Assembly (NCBI GenBank): GCA_004431415.1
Contig: QPMI01000575.1
Span: 1-64,000, forward strand
Direction: 5' to 3'
From: Cyanophora paradoxa
Lineage: Eukaryota > Glaucocystophyceae > Cyanophorales > Cyanophoraceae
Length of the DNA: 64,000 nucleotides
The notes beneath the pieces were generated by a model. The model searched no databases, was not told the origin of the DNA, and saw nothing but the letters and a program-made list of their open reading frames with translations. Within the stretch, counting starts at the first letter, position 1. Each line of letters opens with the position of its first letter. A program made the translations under genes and the position numbers. Below, one piece after another: positions 42,531 to 52,144 of this stretch.

Positions 42531-42971
42531 AATCAATTCGCTACGCTTTTTCCGATAAAGATGTGATCGGGTCGGGATACTTTCGAGGTCTTCCGATTTC
42601 TTAGGCACTGTTTGCACTTTGGGTTTTGGCTCCGTCTTCTTCTCACGCCTTTTCTGTTTCAGGTAATTGTTTGCACTCTCAATTCTCTTTTTTCTATATT
42701 CCGCGTCCTCTTCATATCGACGACGTAAATATATGGCTCTCTTTTCCAGCTCCTCAGCTGTCAGTATTGTTTTTTCGCCATTTGCGAGTCTCTCTTCTTT
42801 CTTCTTCTGATAAGCTACACGTTTTCTTTCCCTGTCTTTCTCTCTTCTCAACCTTGCCTTTTCTTCCTGTTCTTCAATTGATAACTCAGGTTTCTTTTTT
42901 CCAATCTCTACAAACGGGTCGCCTTTCTGAATAGCGATAAGCTCTTGGTTTGATTTCCGAGTATTCGCCAT
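42531..42971 (-). pseudogene. Gene G, inverted copy, one frameshift
   Basis: Start ATG 42971. One G is lost just before the AT-hook codons (near 42593), so the frame runs past the normal stop into the G-H gap, to 42348. Confidence 0.75.
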
Positions 42972-43122
42972 TGATTCTCTAATGGAAGGTAAGAAATTAT
43001 TCCCTTTCACTTCTCTTTTAAGTCAAACCCTTAAATACCTTTCTGTGTTTTACAGTGTCAATTTTTGGACATCAACCGTAAAACTTGTAACAAAATTTTA
43101 ACATGTAACAGTTAAGTGTAAC

Positions 43123-43500
43123 ATGGAAGACGTGGAATACATCGAAATTGTTATGGATGAAACGGAAATGGGCGAATATCAACATGAGATGGGCAAATAT
43201 CAACATGGGATGGACAAATATCAACATGGGATTGGCGAATATCAACATGGGATTGGCGAATATCAACATGGGATGTCTGATGTGGAAGCGTATTTAATGC
43301 ATAGTTACAGGTTAAGTAATGACGGTGATTATACACCTTCCGATGTAATCCATGCTGAAATAGAAGAGCTTATAGACTTTCCGATTTCAAAAACAGCCAT
43401 CGGAATCGTGATTAAGCGCATTTTCGGGATTAAATCACATGCTGTAAGAATTGATGGCGTTCTCAAAAGAGTGTTCGACATTGAAAAAACTCTAAGCTAA
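43123..43500 (+). CDS. Gene F, inverted copy
   Basis: Same product as 21845-22222. Confidence 0.75.
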   Translation: MEDVEYIEIVMDETEMGEYQHEMGKYQHGMDKYQHGIGEYQHGIGEYQHGMSDVEAYLMHSYRLSNDGDYTPSDVIHAEIEELIDFPISKTAIGIVIKRIFGIKSHAVRIDGVLKRVFDIEKTLS

Positions 43501-43534
43501 TTAAAGAAACTGTAACAGATAGTAGCACAACCAA

Positions 43535-44070
43535 ATGAATTTAAACGATATATTGACGTTTTCACAGTCTATTTCGCCATATCCCATAGTCAATGCATCA
43601 GATAAACTGAATGATAAGAATTATACGAAATTCTTAATGAAAGCCAACGAAAGACAGATTATATACTTTATTCAAAAGAACCGCAAGAATAAAGGGTATT
43701 TGATGCATGGAAGCAAAAGGCGGGATATCATGCCCTTCAACCTATTCGTTTTGCATTCTCATATAAACACCGTTACATGTTAGTCCCATATCTTGATGAG
43801 GAGAACACCAAATGGTTCGTAGATATCATTATTAAGTCATTCGCGAGGGAAAACTTTGAGAGTCCGAATGAAACATGTCCTATCTGTCTTGAAAACATTG
43901 ACACTAACATAAATAATAAAGGCTGTATCGTTTGCAATACTCTTATTTGTCCTAATTGTTTCCTCTCTTCACTTGAATCACATGAGAATGCTAAGTGTTC
44001 AGTTTGTAGAACTAAACTATTTTTTGACGGAATGGAAGCATTAGAACCTAAGTTATATGCAAATGGATAA
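43535..44070 (+). pseudogene. Gene E (RING), inverted copy, one frameshift
   Basis: One base missing near 43697 (after KNRKNKG). The RING half is intact in the following frame from 43777. Confidence 0.8.
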
Positions 44071-44089
44071 TAAAGATGAATAATGTTAA

Positions 44090-44412
44090 ATAATAAGGTT
44101 ACGTTAAGGTTACACAAGTTACGTAGATAAAAACGTTACGTAACCAAAATAACAGAGAAAAGACACCATAATGTCGTAGAGGTTACGCAAGTTACGCGGT
44201 TACGCAAGTTTTCACTATTTTATCTGAGAGAGACCCCCCGCCATTTTTAAAAAGAATTTAAAAAGTTGCGTAACCGTAACCGCCAGTGTTAAAAATACTA
44301 AATCTCCTGTATTATAACACTGAAAGTCGTCTTGCAGTTGTAAAATATCTACGTAACCTGTTGCGTAACTCCTCTGTAACTTCTTGTAACCTCTATGTAA
44401 CCGATGCAAAAA
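44090..44412. repeat. Iteron repeat R3, inverted copy
   Basis: Reverse complement of 20936-21255. Confidence 0.85.
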
Positions 44413-44447
44413 ATGACAACCCGCCAAAATAGACAGTGTAACCTACA

Positions 44448-44746
44448 ATGACTTCACGGATTCCCGACGCTTTCATAGAACAGCTTCAAAATCCCGATTT
44501 ATCACAGGATGACCGCAGTAGCATTATTTACGAGAACCTTGTTAAGAAAAACGACGGGTGTAATATCAACCAACTACCCGGATATTTACAGAGACAGTTT
44601 ATAAAGAAGGTTTCCCGATTCATTGATTTCGATGAGAACACACCGGGGAAATATCGAAAGCGATTCAAAGGGGAAGGCACGACATGATGGTAGCATTATA
44701 ACATTCAGATTGAGGCAGAAGCTTGAAAACCGCACACAGAAGTAAT
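44448..44746 (+). pseudogene. Gene D, inverted copy, one frameshift
   Basis: One C missing near 44645 (CACACCGGGG against CACACCCGGGG), which truncates the basic tail. Confidence 0.65.
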
Positions 44747-44775
44747 AAAAATAGCGCTTGCGCTATCGATGAAAT

Positions 44776-44979
44776 TCACATGGTCTTAATTTTAGCGATC
44801 GTATTCACTACATCTATCATTACATCGATTGCATCAATATACTGTTTAACATTTTGTAGTCTTTCATGGTCTTGTCTTTTTGTGTGTTTAAGATCAACCT
44901 CCCGATGGATAAGCTCAATCTTCTTATTATGCAATGTCGCCAAAGTTACCCAATGTCCATTATTCATTTTCTCTTTCAT
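44776..44979 (-). CDS. Gene C, inverted copy
   Basis: Same product as 20360-20563; upstream motif at 45017-45025. Confidence 0.65.
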   Translation of the reverse strand: MKEKMNNGHWVTLATLHNKKIELIHREVDLKHTKRQDHERLQNVKQYIDAIDVMIDVVNTIAKIKTM

Positions 44980-45028
44980 GTCAGAGCGGCACACTCAGAA
45001 AAACTTTTATCTTCCATCAATTTTTACA

Positions 45029-45505
45029 TTAATCACGTTGCGTCTTTATGTCATTACGACAGATCGGACATTTAAAGCTCTCTGATCTCTTCAACTGTAA
45101 ATAGCATGTGTTGCACATTTTGGCGAAACATGTCAAACAAGACATTTGTATTTTAGTTTTACAGTCATCAAGGCATATGACGCACTCCTTAGTTTCATTA
45201 GATTGCGCAGGTAGGTTAATAGACCATTTAGAGATGATCTTAGAGATAAACGATTTACACGATGTTTCAGTAAGAACCGGAACAAGAATATAGTGAGTCT
45301 CTAATGTGAGAAAGCAGACGAAACGGGTATTAGGTGAATAACCCAAGTTTTTACGAAACATTTCGAAATACGCACGATGTTTAGTATCATACGGCACAAT
45401 ACAGATAGTGTTAGGGTTTGCCTTCTTTAAAGATAGGTCAGCATCGATGAGAACAGGAATATGGGTAATACTCTTAATGTAGGTCAGGATATCCGACGCG
45501 TTCAT
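45029..45505 (-). CDS. Gene B (RING), inverted copy
   Basis: As 19834-20310 but with one base change giving CNTCY in place of CNTCF; zinc ligands unchanged. Confidence 0.85.
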   Translation of the reverse strand: MNASDILTYIKSITHIPVLIDADLSLKKANPNTICIVPYDTKHRAYFEMFRKNLGYSPNTRFVCFLTLETHYILVPVLTETSCKSFISKIISKWSINLPAQSNETKECVICLDDCKTKIQMSCLTCFAKMCNTCYLQLKRSESFKCPICRNDIKTQRD

Positions 45506-45659
45506 ATTGTACATTCCGCTGTATCTCACTTATTGTTTAAGTTTTAAGATTTGCTTCATTTTTTCATCGCTTCACAAGCGGATCCTATCGCTTCTCGTGA
45601 CATGATCTTATGTATCGCACCCGCTACCGTTTGATAACAGATGACATTTTTAAGATGTT

Positions 45660-45998
45660 ATAATAAGGTTACGTTAAGGTTACACAGGTTACGTAAGTAA
45701 AAACGTTACGTAACCTTAAAAATACCAAAAAGACACCATAAATCTCGTGAGGTTACGCAAGTTACGCGGTTACGCAAGTTTTAGACCTTCACCTATAAAA
45801 AGACCCCAGCCATTTTTTTAAAAGAATTCAAAAAGTTGCGTAACCGTAACCTCAATGGATCTAAATGGTTATTTTTATCGATTACCACACTGAAAATGGT
45901 GTGGTTTATCGAAAAATCACTACGTAACCTCACCTGTAACCCCGCGTAACCAAGTGTAACCGCCGTGTAACTGTTGTGTAACCGCAGTTTTCCAATTG
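45660..45998. repeat. Iteron repeat R2, inverted copy
   Basis: Reverse complement of 19333-19678. Confidence 0.85.
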
Positions 45999-46064
45999 TT
46001 TAACCAAAACTTTACAGAGAAGGATTTATGAAAAATTGACAATCTTTTTAACATCTGATTACAA

Positions 46065-46525
46065 ATGGATCAATTCATTTATTTCGGAAACACCACAAAC
46101 GAGCCGCACCATTACTACGGCGCTTACATGTTGGATATAAGCAACCTCCGTAATACTTGTTTCAGATCACTATTAGATATCAAAGATTGTGGCGTTAAAT
46201 TCGATGATGACACAGGGTATTGGTTTGTTTGCTACAAGTTTCACAGAATCTTAAAGCACTTTCCTACAATAAACCCATCGTTATCGATCCTGATTATCAT
46301 AATCGCCCGAAACGTCTATATTTCGTTGGTGACATAAAAACTAAACTACCTGAAATAGAAGCTAAACGTATATTTACCCAGGCATCATTACGTAAATACA
46401 TTAAAAACCAAGGCGCTTTATTTGATAAGCGACACCGTCTATGGTATGTCACCGATCCTGAAAATGAGATATGCAAGATCTTTAAGATGTTCGATTGTGA
46501 TCATCTAACATCTCTACGTGGTTAA
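46065..46525 (+). pseudogene. Gene A, inverted copy, one frameshift
   Basis: One C missing near 46276 (AAACCCATCG against AAACCCCATCG) splits the frame between the two W-containing modules. Confidence 0.7.
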
Positions 46526-46599
46526 AGATAAGCAATTATCATGTATCATTTTTAGTTATCATGATATCATAGTATAACAGTGATTAAATGTAAGAATAA

Positions 46600-46918
46600 C
46601 AAGGTTACGTTAAGGTTACACAAGTTACGTAAGTAAAAACGTTACGTAACCTAAAAGTATAGAGAAATGACACCATAATGTCGTAGAGGTTACGCAAGTT
46701 ACGTGGTTACGCAAGTTTTAGACCTTCACCTATAAAAAGACCCCAGCCAAATTTTCAGAAAGAATTCAAAAAGTTGCGTAACCGTAACTCACAGTGACAA
46801 AATAGCGATAAATCAACCATTTTAACACTGAGAATGGTCTTAGTAATCGTAAAATATCTACGTAACCCATCACGTAACTCCATGTAACTTTTTAAACATT
46901 AATGTAACCTTCACATAA
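46600..46918. repeat. Iteron repeat R1, inverted copy
   Basis: Reverse complement of 18425-18737. Confidence 0.85.
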
Positions 46919-47619
46919 AAGTACGATCGAATACATAGAAGAGCAAAACAGTTTAATACAAGCAATTCGACAAAATGCACCACAGATACAATTTTATAAC
47001 CGTAAAAAACAAAATCCCAGTGAAAGGATTCCTTTGTTTTCTAACAATAACATTGATCAGCTATTGTAACAAAAGGACATAATATATCATTTTACTACAA
47101 TAGCTTTCTACAATGACATCTCCCCAAGATTCCCCTATTATTAAAGTGGACTCAAGGTTGACTCATATTAATCGTAAAAGTAGTAATAGTATATGGATTT
47201 TGTTACGAATTCAATACAAGGGTTGACTAAGTGGGTTGAGTTGACTCAAATTTCACAGGAAATAACAATGAATCAGAGTATAAAATGCATTTTTTGAATC
47301 AACTACACAACTAACACTGAGATTTTCACAATATAAGAGGTCCTTACTGAATATGGTATGTGTCACACCCAATTATTTCAAAAATCCTAAGGGTCCCCCT
47401 TAGAATCATTAAAACATGATAAAAACATATAAGTTTCATGTATAATTACGATTGGATTCAATAAGAGATCGATTTGTTTTATTTAACAAATGAATCATTT
47501 ATGGATCTTAATCGAGTTTAGCGATATATTTCCGATTAAATGAATTAAATTTAATTAAATTTAATCGAGAAAGTACATGAATATAATATCGATTAAATCA
47601 ATTAACAAACAGACCAATC
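46919..47619. other. Subterminal AT-rich region, right arm
   Basis: Mirror of 17714-18424; no gene. Blocks at 47080-47153 are shared with the decayed element at about 4200-4400. Confidence 0.6.
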
Positions 47620-47902
47620 ACACATAGTAAAATGCGGAGTTTTAACCAGAGGCAAGATCTAATTGAGATTCAGTTATAATATTCGGAAATATATACAGAT
47701 TATCGATAGACTCAGTAAGACTAATCGGAAAATAAGAGAAATTTACGATAAAATATCGAAAAGAATACAAAATAATCGAAATAAATGAATATTCGATAAG
47801 ATATACACAGATTATCGATTGATTGAAATAGAATATACGAGATATATCAACAAAATCAATTAAGATAAGCCGAGGGTTAAAACTCCGCATTTTACTATGT
47901 GT
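47620..47902. repeat. Right terminal repeat, self-complementary ends
   Basis: Mirror of 17431-17713. Inner 28-bp copy at 47620-47647, outer at 47875-47902. Confidence 0.85.
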
Positions 47903-47908
47903 TGCTCA
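47903..47908. repeat. Target site duplication, right (TGCTCA)
   Basis: Matches 17425-17430. Sequence beyond it is GC-rich retrotransposon DNA. Confidence 0.85.
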
Positions 47909-48687
47909 CACCGCCACAGGGTCAGGAGCACAAACGAAAGACGGCACTAGCCTCGAACGACATCAGATGGTTTGGAGCGTCCCCCGCCCCACCCGACGCG
48001 TGAAGCTGTGCTCGACCTCCCGTTGTCCCCTCCAAAACTCCAGCATCCGACGATGATGCGTACAGATGCCTCTTCCAGACGATGGTGCGCCTGGAAGGAC
48101 CCGACGCTAAGCCTCACTGGCCTCAGTCCGCGACGATGATGCGCCGCGGACGCCCTGCTCCGAGCGATGGTGCGCTCGAGCTCGCTCCGACGTCGAGTAC
48201 CAAGGGACGCCGCACTTGGATTTCGAATTTTGCCACCTGCGGTGACGAGACGTTGAGCCCGCGTCCGTCTGATGCAGGTCCGACCCGGTCACGTTCGGAT
48301 GGACGACGACCTCGGGCCCTCCCGGCCCTCAACCGCCGTACGTCCCCCGTCCCACCCAGCTGTCACAGGCGCCCTCCTCGACCCGTCCTGATCAGGGCCC
48401 GGGCAGGTCCGCGCCTCGGCTGTGGACGCCGGTCCACCGGACATAATCGGCACGACGCCTCCTTTCTTCCCGAAGGCAGGCCGTCGTCGGCACCGGTGCT
48501 TCTCCTTTCTGTCCCGAAAGCAAGCAAGCACCACTTCAACGTTGCAGATTGCAAATTGCAAAACCAACGAATATTCACAGCTGACTCCGCGCGCCCTTGC
48601 TTGCGAAGCTGCAGCTGACACCCCACGCCATCTCGCGCTGGCCTTTTCGAACTGGCGGAGACCTAACCGCCAAGAAAATGTTCGAAG
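47909..48687. other. Retrotransposon internal DNA downstream of gag
   Basis: GC-rich. Open frames exist on both strands, but none shows protease, reverse transcriptase, RNase H or integrase motifs. Confidence 0.5.
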
Positions 48688-49950
48688 TCACGACGGCTGT
48701 GCGCGGCCGCCGTCGGCACTCCCAAAGCCGCGACGCCGCTCAACCTCCTGCTGCCAAGCCGCACGTTCCGCCTTCAATTCTTTCAGCTCGCGCTGAAGCT
48801 TCCAGCGGCAGACATCGGTGTCGTGCGAGCTGCTCTTGCACTCGTCACACCAGCGTCCGTCACCACGCCGCTGAACGAAATTTCCAGCATCATCCTCATC
48901 GCCTTCACCGTCTTCAGTGCTGCTGTCGCTTGAATCCTGACTCTGCTCGTCCTCCGAATCGGAATCGTCACTGCCCGACGCCTTGCGCTTCGACCCGACG
49001 CTGTTGACAGCATTTACAGGTTCGTATCCCGAGCTTGCCGCGGCTGCCACCTGAGCCGAGCTTGTCCCGACCGCAGCCAATAACACGTTCGCCTGTCGAA
49101 GCCTGATTGAAAGCTCGTGGAACGACCTCACCCGCCGAAAGAATTCGTTGCCCCATTCCAAAATATCCTGGCGAGCTGCCTCCGGAATTTTGCAGATGAG
49201 CTTCATCATCGCCACCGACGTGATGACATCAGCCGACATCATCTCAGCGATGAGGATCTCGTCCGAATAATCAAGCTGCAGTAGACGACGAAATACAACG
49301 ACGCTGTTCACAAAAGACTGAGCGTCCAACTCTGTTGGGTCGCTCAAAGTTGAGAAATGGTTGCCAGCCGACTTCACAACATTACGTAGGAGCTCAAACT
49401 TGTTGCCAGGCACCATGCCAATTAAATGTGCACGAATCTGAGTCCACGACGACATATCCAAGACGCCCAGGTTCGACTTAGTTGACATCGCCCCCAGCAC
49501 AGCAGCGTTGAAGGCCCCGCCAACAGGATCAATTGCGCCGCGTTGCAGAGCTGACACCGCGAGCTCCGCCAAGACAGTATCAGGGTCAGAATATTTCGGC
49601 GGCCGCACAGACCAGGTGCCCAGCCGCTCCACCGACATTATCCACGATAGAAGCCCCGCCTGCGACAAGACAGAAATATTCTCCGCAAGAGAGTTCAACT
49701 CGCGCCGCTGAGCGTGCTGCTTCATATCGACCCTCAGCGCGTCCAGCGCATCCCGCAGGACCAACGCGGTCTCGGCCCCGGCCTCACGATCAAGCCCCTG
49801 CCGCTCGCCTCCGCCGGCGCCATCCTGCTCCTCGAGCTCGCCCTCGACGGGTTCGTGCTCAGCCCGCTCAGCTTCAAGCCCCTCCTCCGCGGCAGCTGCG
49901 GCTGCGGCCGCATCCGCAGCCCGCGCCCTAGATCGCCGTGTCCGCGCCAT
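48688..49950 (-). CDS. Gag-like protein with CCHC zinc knuckle
   Basis: 420 residues from ATG 49950 (MARTRRSRARAADAA). An Ala/Glu-rich start is followed by a helical capsid-like region (residues about 70-280, for example ELLRNVVKSAGNHFSTLSDP and FVNSVVVFRRLLQLDYSDEI), an acidic Ser/Asp linker (SDDSDSEDEQSQDSSDSSTE), then CDECKSSSHDTDVC, an exact C-x2-C-x4-H-x4-C knuckle, and a coiled tail. This order is typical of retrotransposon Gag. It is the only coding gene of the element. The upstream in-frame extension to 50265 is Arg-rich and has no conserved look, so ATG 49950 is preferred. Gag would form the particle and bind element RNA; enzymes must come from another element. Confidence 0.8.
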   Translation of the reverse strand: MARTRRSRARAADAAAAAAAAEEGLEAERAEHEPVEGELEEQDGAGGGERQGLDREAGAETALVLRDALDALRVDMKQHAQRRELNSLAENISVLSQAGLLSWIMSVERLGTWSVRPPKYSDPDTVLAELAVSALQRGAIDPVGGAFNAAVLGAMSTKSNLGVLDMSSWTQIRAHLIGMVPGNKFELLRNVVKSAGNHFSTLSDPTELDAQSFVNSVVVFRRLLQLDYSDEILIAEMMSADVITSVAMMKLICKIPEAARQDILEWGNEFFRRVRSFHELSIRLRQANVLLAAVGTSSAQVAAAASSGYEPVNAVNSVGSKRKASGSDDSDSEDEQSQDSSDSSTEDGEGDEDDAGNFVQRRGDGRWCDECKSSSHDTDVCRWKLQRELKELKAERAAWQQEVERRRGFGSADGGRAQPS

Positions 49951-50864
49951 CGAAATCGAGATATAAATCGAAATTAAATCGACCCGCAGCCGCTCGCTAG
50001 TGCGTGCTCGCACGCGTACACCGTCCGCTCCGCGCACGCCGGCGCGCCCCCGCGATCGTCCGGCCCAGCAGCTAGCGCTGCAAGACACTCGCGATCGCCG
50101 ATCCGTGCCCAAACTCGAGCTCGCAGCCCGCCAGGGCCTTGCGCGCGCGCGGCCGGCCCGCGCCGCTCGCCGTCCGAGATTCACGCCGCCCGCGCGCCCA
50201 CGACCGCGCCCGCACGCCCACGACCGTCCGGCAGCCGCCGACAGGCCCCTCGAGCTCGCCTGCACGTGTGCGCCCGCCCGCGACGGCCCCGATCGATTGC
50301 AATATTAATTGCACGCCACCCGCGACGTCAACGTCGACACGCCGACAGCTAGAGCGCTAGCCCGCAGCTAGCGCTGTAGCTCCGTACGCGTCCGCGGTCC
50401 CGCTCCCGCAGCTCCGAGCCCGACCAGCGCCACGCCACGCGAAGTTTTGCAGCTCCGGCTCAAGCGTACGCTCGCAAGCTGCGATGCAACAGCTGCGCTC
50501 GCGCCCCGAACGAGCCCATGTCAGGACAGCATCTCGGCGCGCGCATATGCATGCGCCTTAAGAGAGTCCGAATTCGACGCCATATATCGGCGCGCAGCGC
50601 CCGCGGCCGCAGAATTCGGAAGGGACAAGCACGCATCTTTTAGAAGGGTGCGCGGCGATGCCCAGAGATCGCTCACCCATGATCGAGCAAGGGGTCGCCG
50701 AGATGATAGCATCACGATAATGCGCAAAAGGCTCAAGATCAGTTCACGGGGCGCTGTGAGGGGAACGCGCGCGCGTTCGCGCGCAAGGGAATTCGAAGCT
50801 TAAGATCCCTCGAGCTCGAGCTCAAGGTCCAAGTTAGAGAGAACTTTTGAGCAGCCCCCAAACG
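49951..50864. other. Retrotransposon 5' leader region
   Basis: GC-rich leader between the 5' LTR and gag on the minus strand. Next to the LTR the minus strand reads CGTTTGGGGGCTGCTCAAAA; TGGGGGCTGCTC four bases from the LTR is a plausible tRNA primer-binding site (TGG start), and the matching tRNA is not determined. Confidence 0.5.
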
Positions 50865-51339
50865 TGTGCCGTCACGTCTCGCACGTCTAGGGGAGAGACG
50901 TAGACCCACACCGCGTACAACAGTGTACGGACCTGCGATGCACTCGACTGTAGGCCAGCCCGAGTCCCAGGCAGCCCGTAGCTATGAGATTGCAAGCCGC
51001 AGTGCTAGTATTAATTACAGCTGCTACGTAAGCCCAAGTTACTTAGTTAACGCTGTACCAAGCTCGATTAATTGGTAATCACAAGTCTGCCCGAGTCCAC
51101 TAGACTCTGACTATTTACGGGGCTAAGCCACCGCGTGCCACGTCGGCTCAGGCCCTGGCCACGTCGGCTCGGGCCCTTCAGCGCCACGTCGGCTCGGGCC
51201 CTTGAGCGCCGCCGTGCACGTGTCGGGCCGGGGGCCCCTCCGGGACCGGGTACGCCGCGCCCGGCGGCCGGCACCCCCTCGAGGCCCGCGGCGGGTACGC
51301 CCCCACGTTGATCGCGAACTCGCGATCGCGCCCGCGACA
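50865..51339 (-). repeat. LTR (5' copy, right)
   Basis: 475 bp, identical by eye to 16486-16960. Followed by the target duplication ATAC at 51340-51343. Confidence 0.9.
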
Positions 51340-51343
51340 ATAC

Positions 51344-51660
51344 CTTGCCTGTACACGGCGTACTACACGCCCCCATGGCCACAGTGCTGGAGTAGACTAG
51401 AGGCTGTGGGCCTGTGGCCGGTAATTCACCAAAAAGAAAAGATAACCACGACATCGAAGGATTCGAAGGAGTGATCGGTTTATAGTGGGCTGAAATTAAA
51501 ATAATTAATTATAAGAGGTGGCCGAGCGCGGAGTGGGACCGCTTTAATATAGTACTAGTCACTGAGTACGTACGGCGACCTGTATATGGTAGCGCAGTAG
51601 TTATGTCAGCGCGGTAATTAAGTATTACACGGTAGCTATCGCCTATACCGTGTAAGTTCG
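51344..51660. other. Intergenic, nothing recognised
   Basis: No gene. Includes GCGGTAATTAAGTATTACAC near 51611, which resembles ends of the element at 52145-53117. Confidence 0.4.
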
Positions 51661-52023
51661 GTGTAACACTATATGAAGGTACTCACTTTCTTATGTCAAA
51701 AAAAAAAATTTGCTCGGATAGGTCCGGCCAGGCAGGGAGGGGGTTGCCCCCCTCCCCACGCGCCGCTGTTTCCAGCGGCTCGGCCGGACCCTACTCACTT
51801 TCTTATGTCATCCCCAAATTATGTCGCCTCGGGCATGACGTAATTTGGGACCGTCATAAAGCGGGTATAGTAAGTCGCCCCATACAAGGGACCGCCCCAT
51901 CATGGCATACAAGCCCGAAAATTTCATGACGACATAATTTGGGACCGTCATATTTTGCGTAGCGGAGGGTCAGGTTTTATAACGACATAATTTGACCGTC
52001 GACGTCATAATATAGTGTTACAC
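51661..52023. mobile_element. MITE with 14-bp perfect TIRs
   Basis: Ends GTGTAACACTATAT and ATATAGTGTTACAC. The interior repeats CTCACTTTCTTATGTCA (51680-51697 and 51792-51809) around a GC-rich insert with GGTCCGGCC/GGCCGGACC ends. Interior words (CCCCAAATTATGTCGCCTCG, GACATAATTTGACCGTC) match the element at 14884-15072 in inverse orientation. Confidence 0.7.
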
Positions 52024-52144
52024 GGTCGAGCCCTCGCGATCGAGCTCGGAGAGTCGCCGGAGTCTTTGAAGTTTGAACTTTGAAGCGACCATATGTACAC
52101 TGTACAGTACAGTGTCAGACTGTCAGTCCTATGATATACTAGTA

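Larger units (their letters stand above)
17431..47902. mobile_element. 30.5-kb palindromic virus-related element
   Basis: AT-rich insertion in a GC-rich retrotransposon, bounded by a 6-bp target duplication and by inverted termini. The right arm (37557-47902) is the inverted copy of the left arm; the arms meet at a unique 1202-bp centre (36355-37556). The left arm also has an 8.55-kb tandem duplication, so most genes exist three times. Gene content: AEP primase plus SF3 helicase, two RING proteins, AT-hook protein, winged-helix-like protein, several small unknowns and one central nuclease. There is no capsid, packaging ATPase, protease, polymerase B or integrase. A 6-bp duplication is known for Polinton/Maverick elements, but those carry an integrase. 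Best described as a capsidless linear replicon of viral affinity. Confidence 0.85.
37557..47902. repeat. Right arm, inverted copy of the left arm (10.3 kb)
   Basis: Carries genes K, J, I, H, G, F, E, D, C, B, A in mirrored order and ends in the mirrored terminal repeat. It differs from the left arm mostly by single bases in short runs. Confidence 0.95.
16486..51339 (-). mobile_element. Gag-only LTR retrotransposon, split by a 30-kb insertion
   Basis: Two identical 475-bp direct repeats (16486-16960 and 50865-51339) start TG and end CA, and are flanked by the 4-bp duplication ATAC (16482-16485 and 51340-51343). Between them, on the minus strand, lies a Gag-like ORF with a CCHC knuckle; a TGG-initial primer-site candidate sits next to the right LTR. 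So the right LTR is the 5' LTR. Removing the nested element (17431-47902) leaves about 4.4 kb, with no protease, reverse transcriptase or integrase visible in the remaining roughly 1.2 kb downstream of gag. This fits a non-autonomous TR-GAG-type element. Identical LTRs mean a recent insertion. Confidence 0.85.

Noticed and set aside
17431-47902. Classification as a Polinton/Maverick or virophage
   Set aside because: The 6-bp duplication and inverted ends fit, but no integrase, polymerase B, capsid, ATPase or protease is seen.
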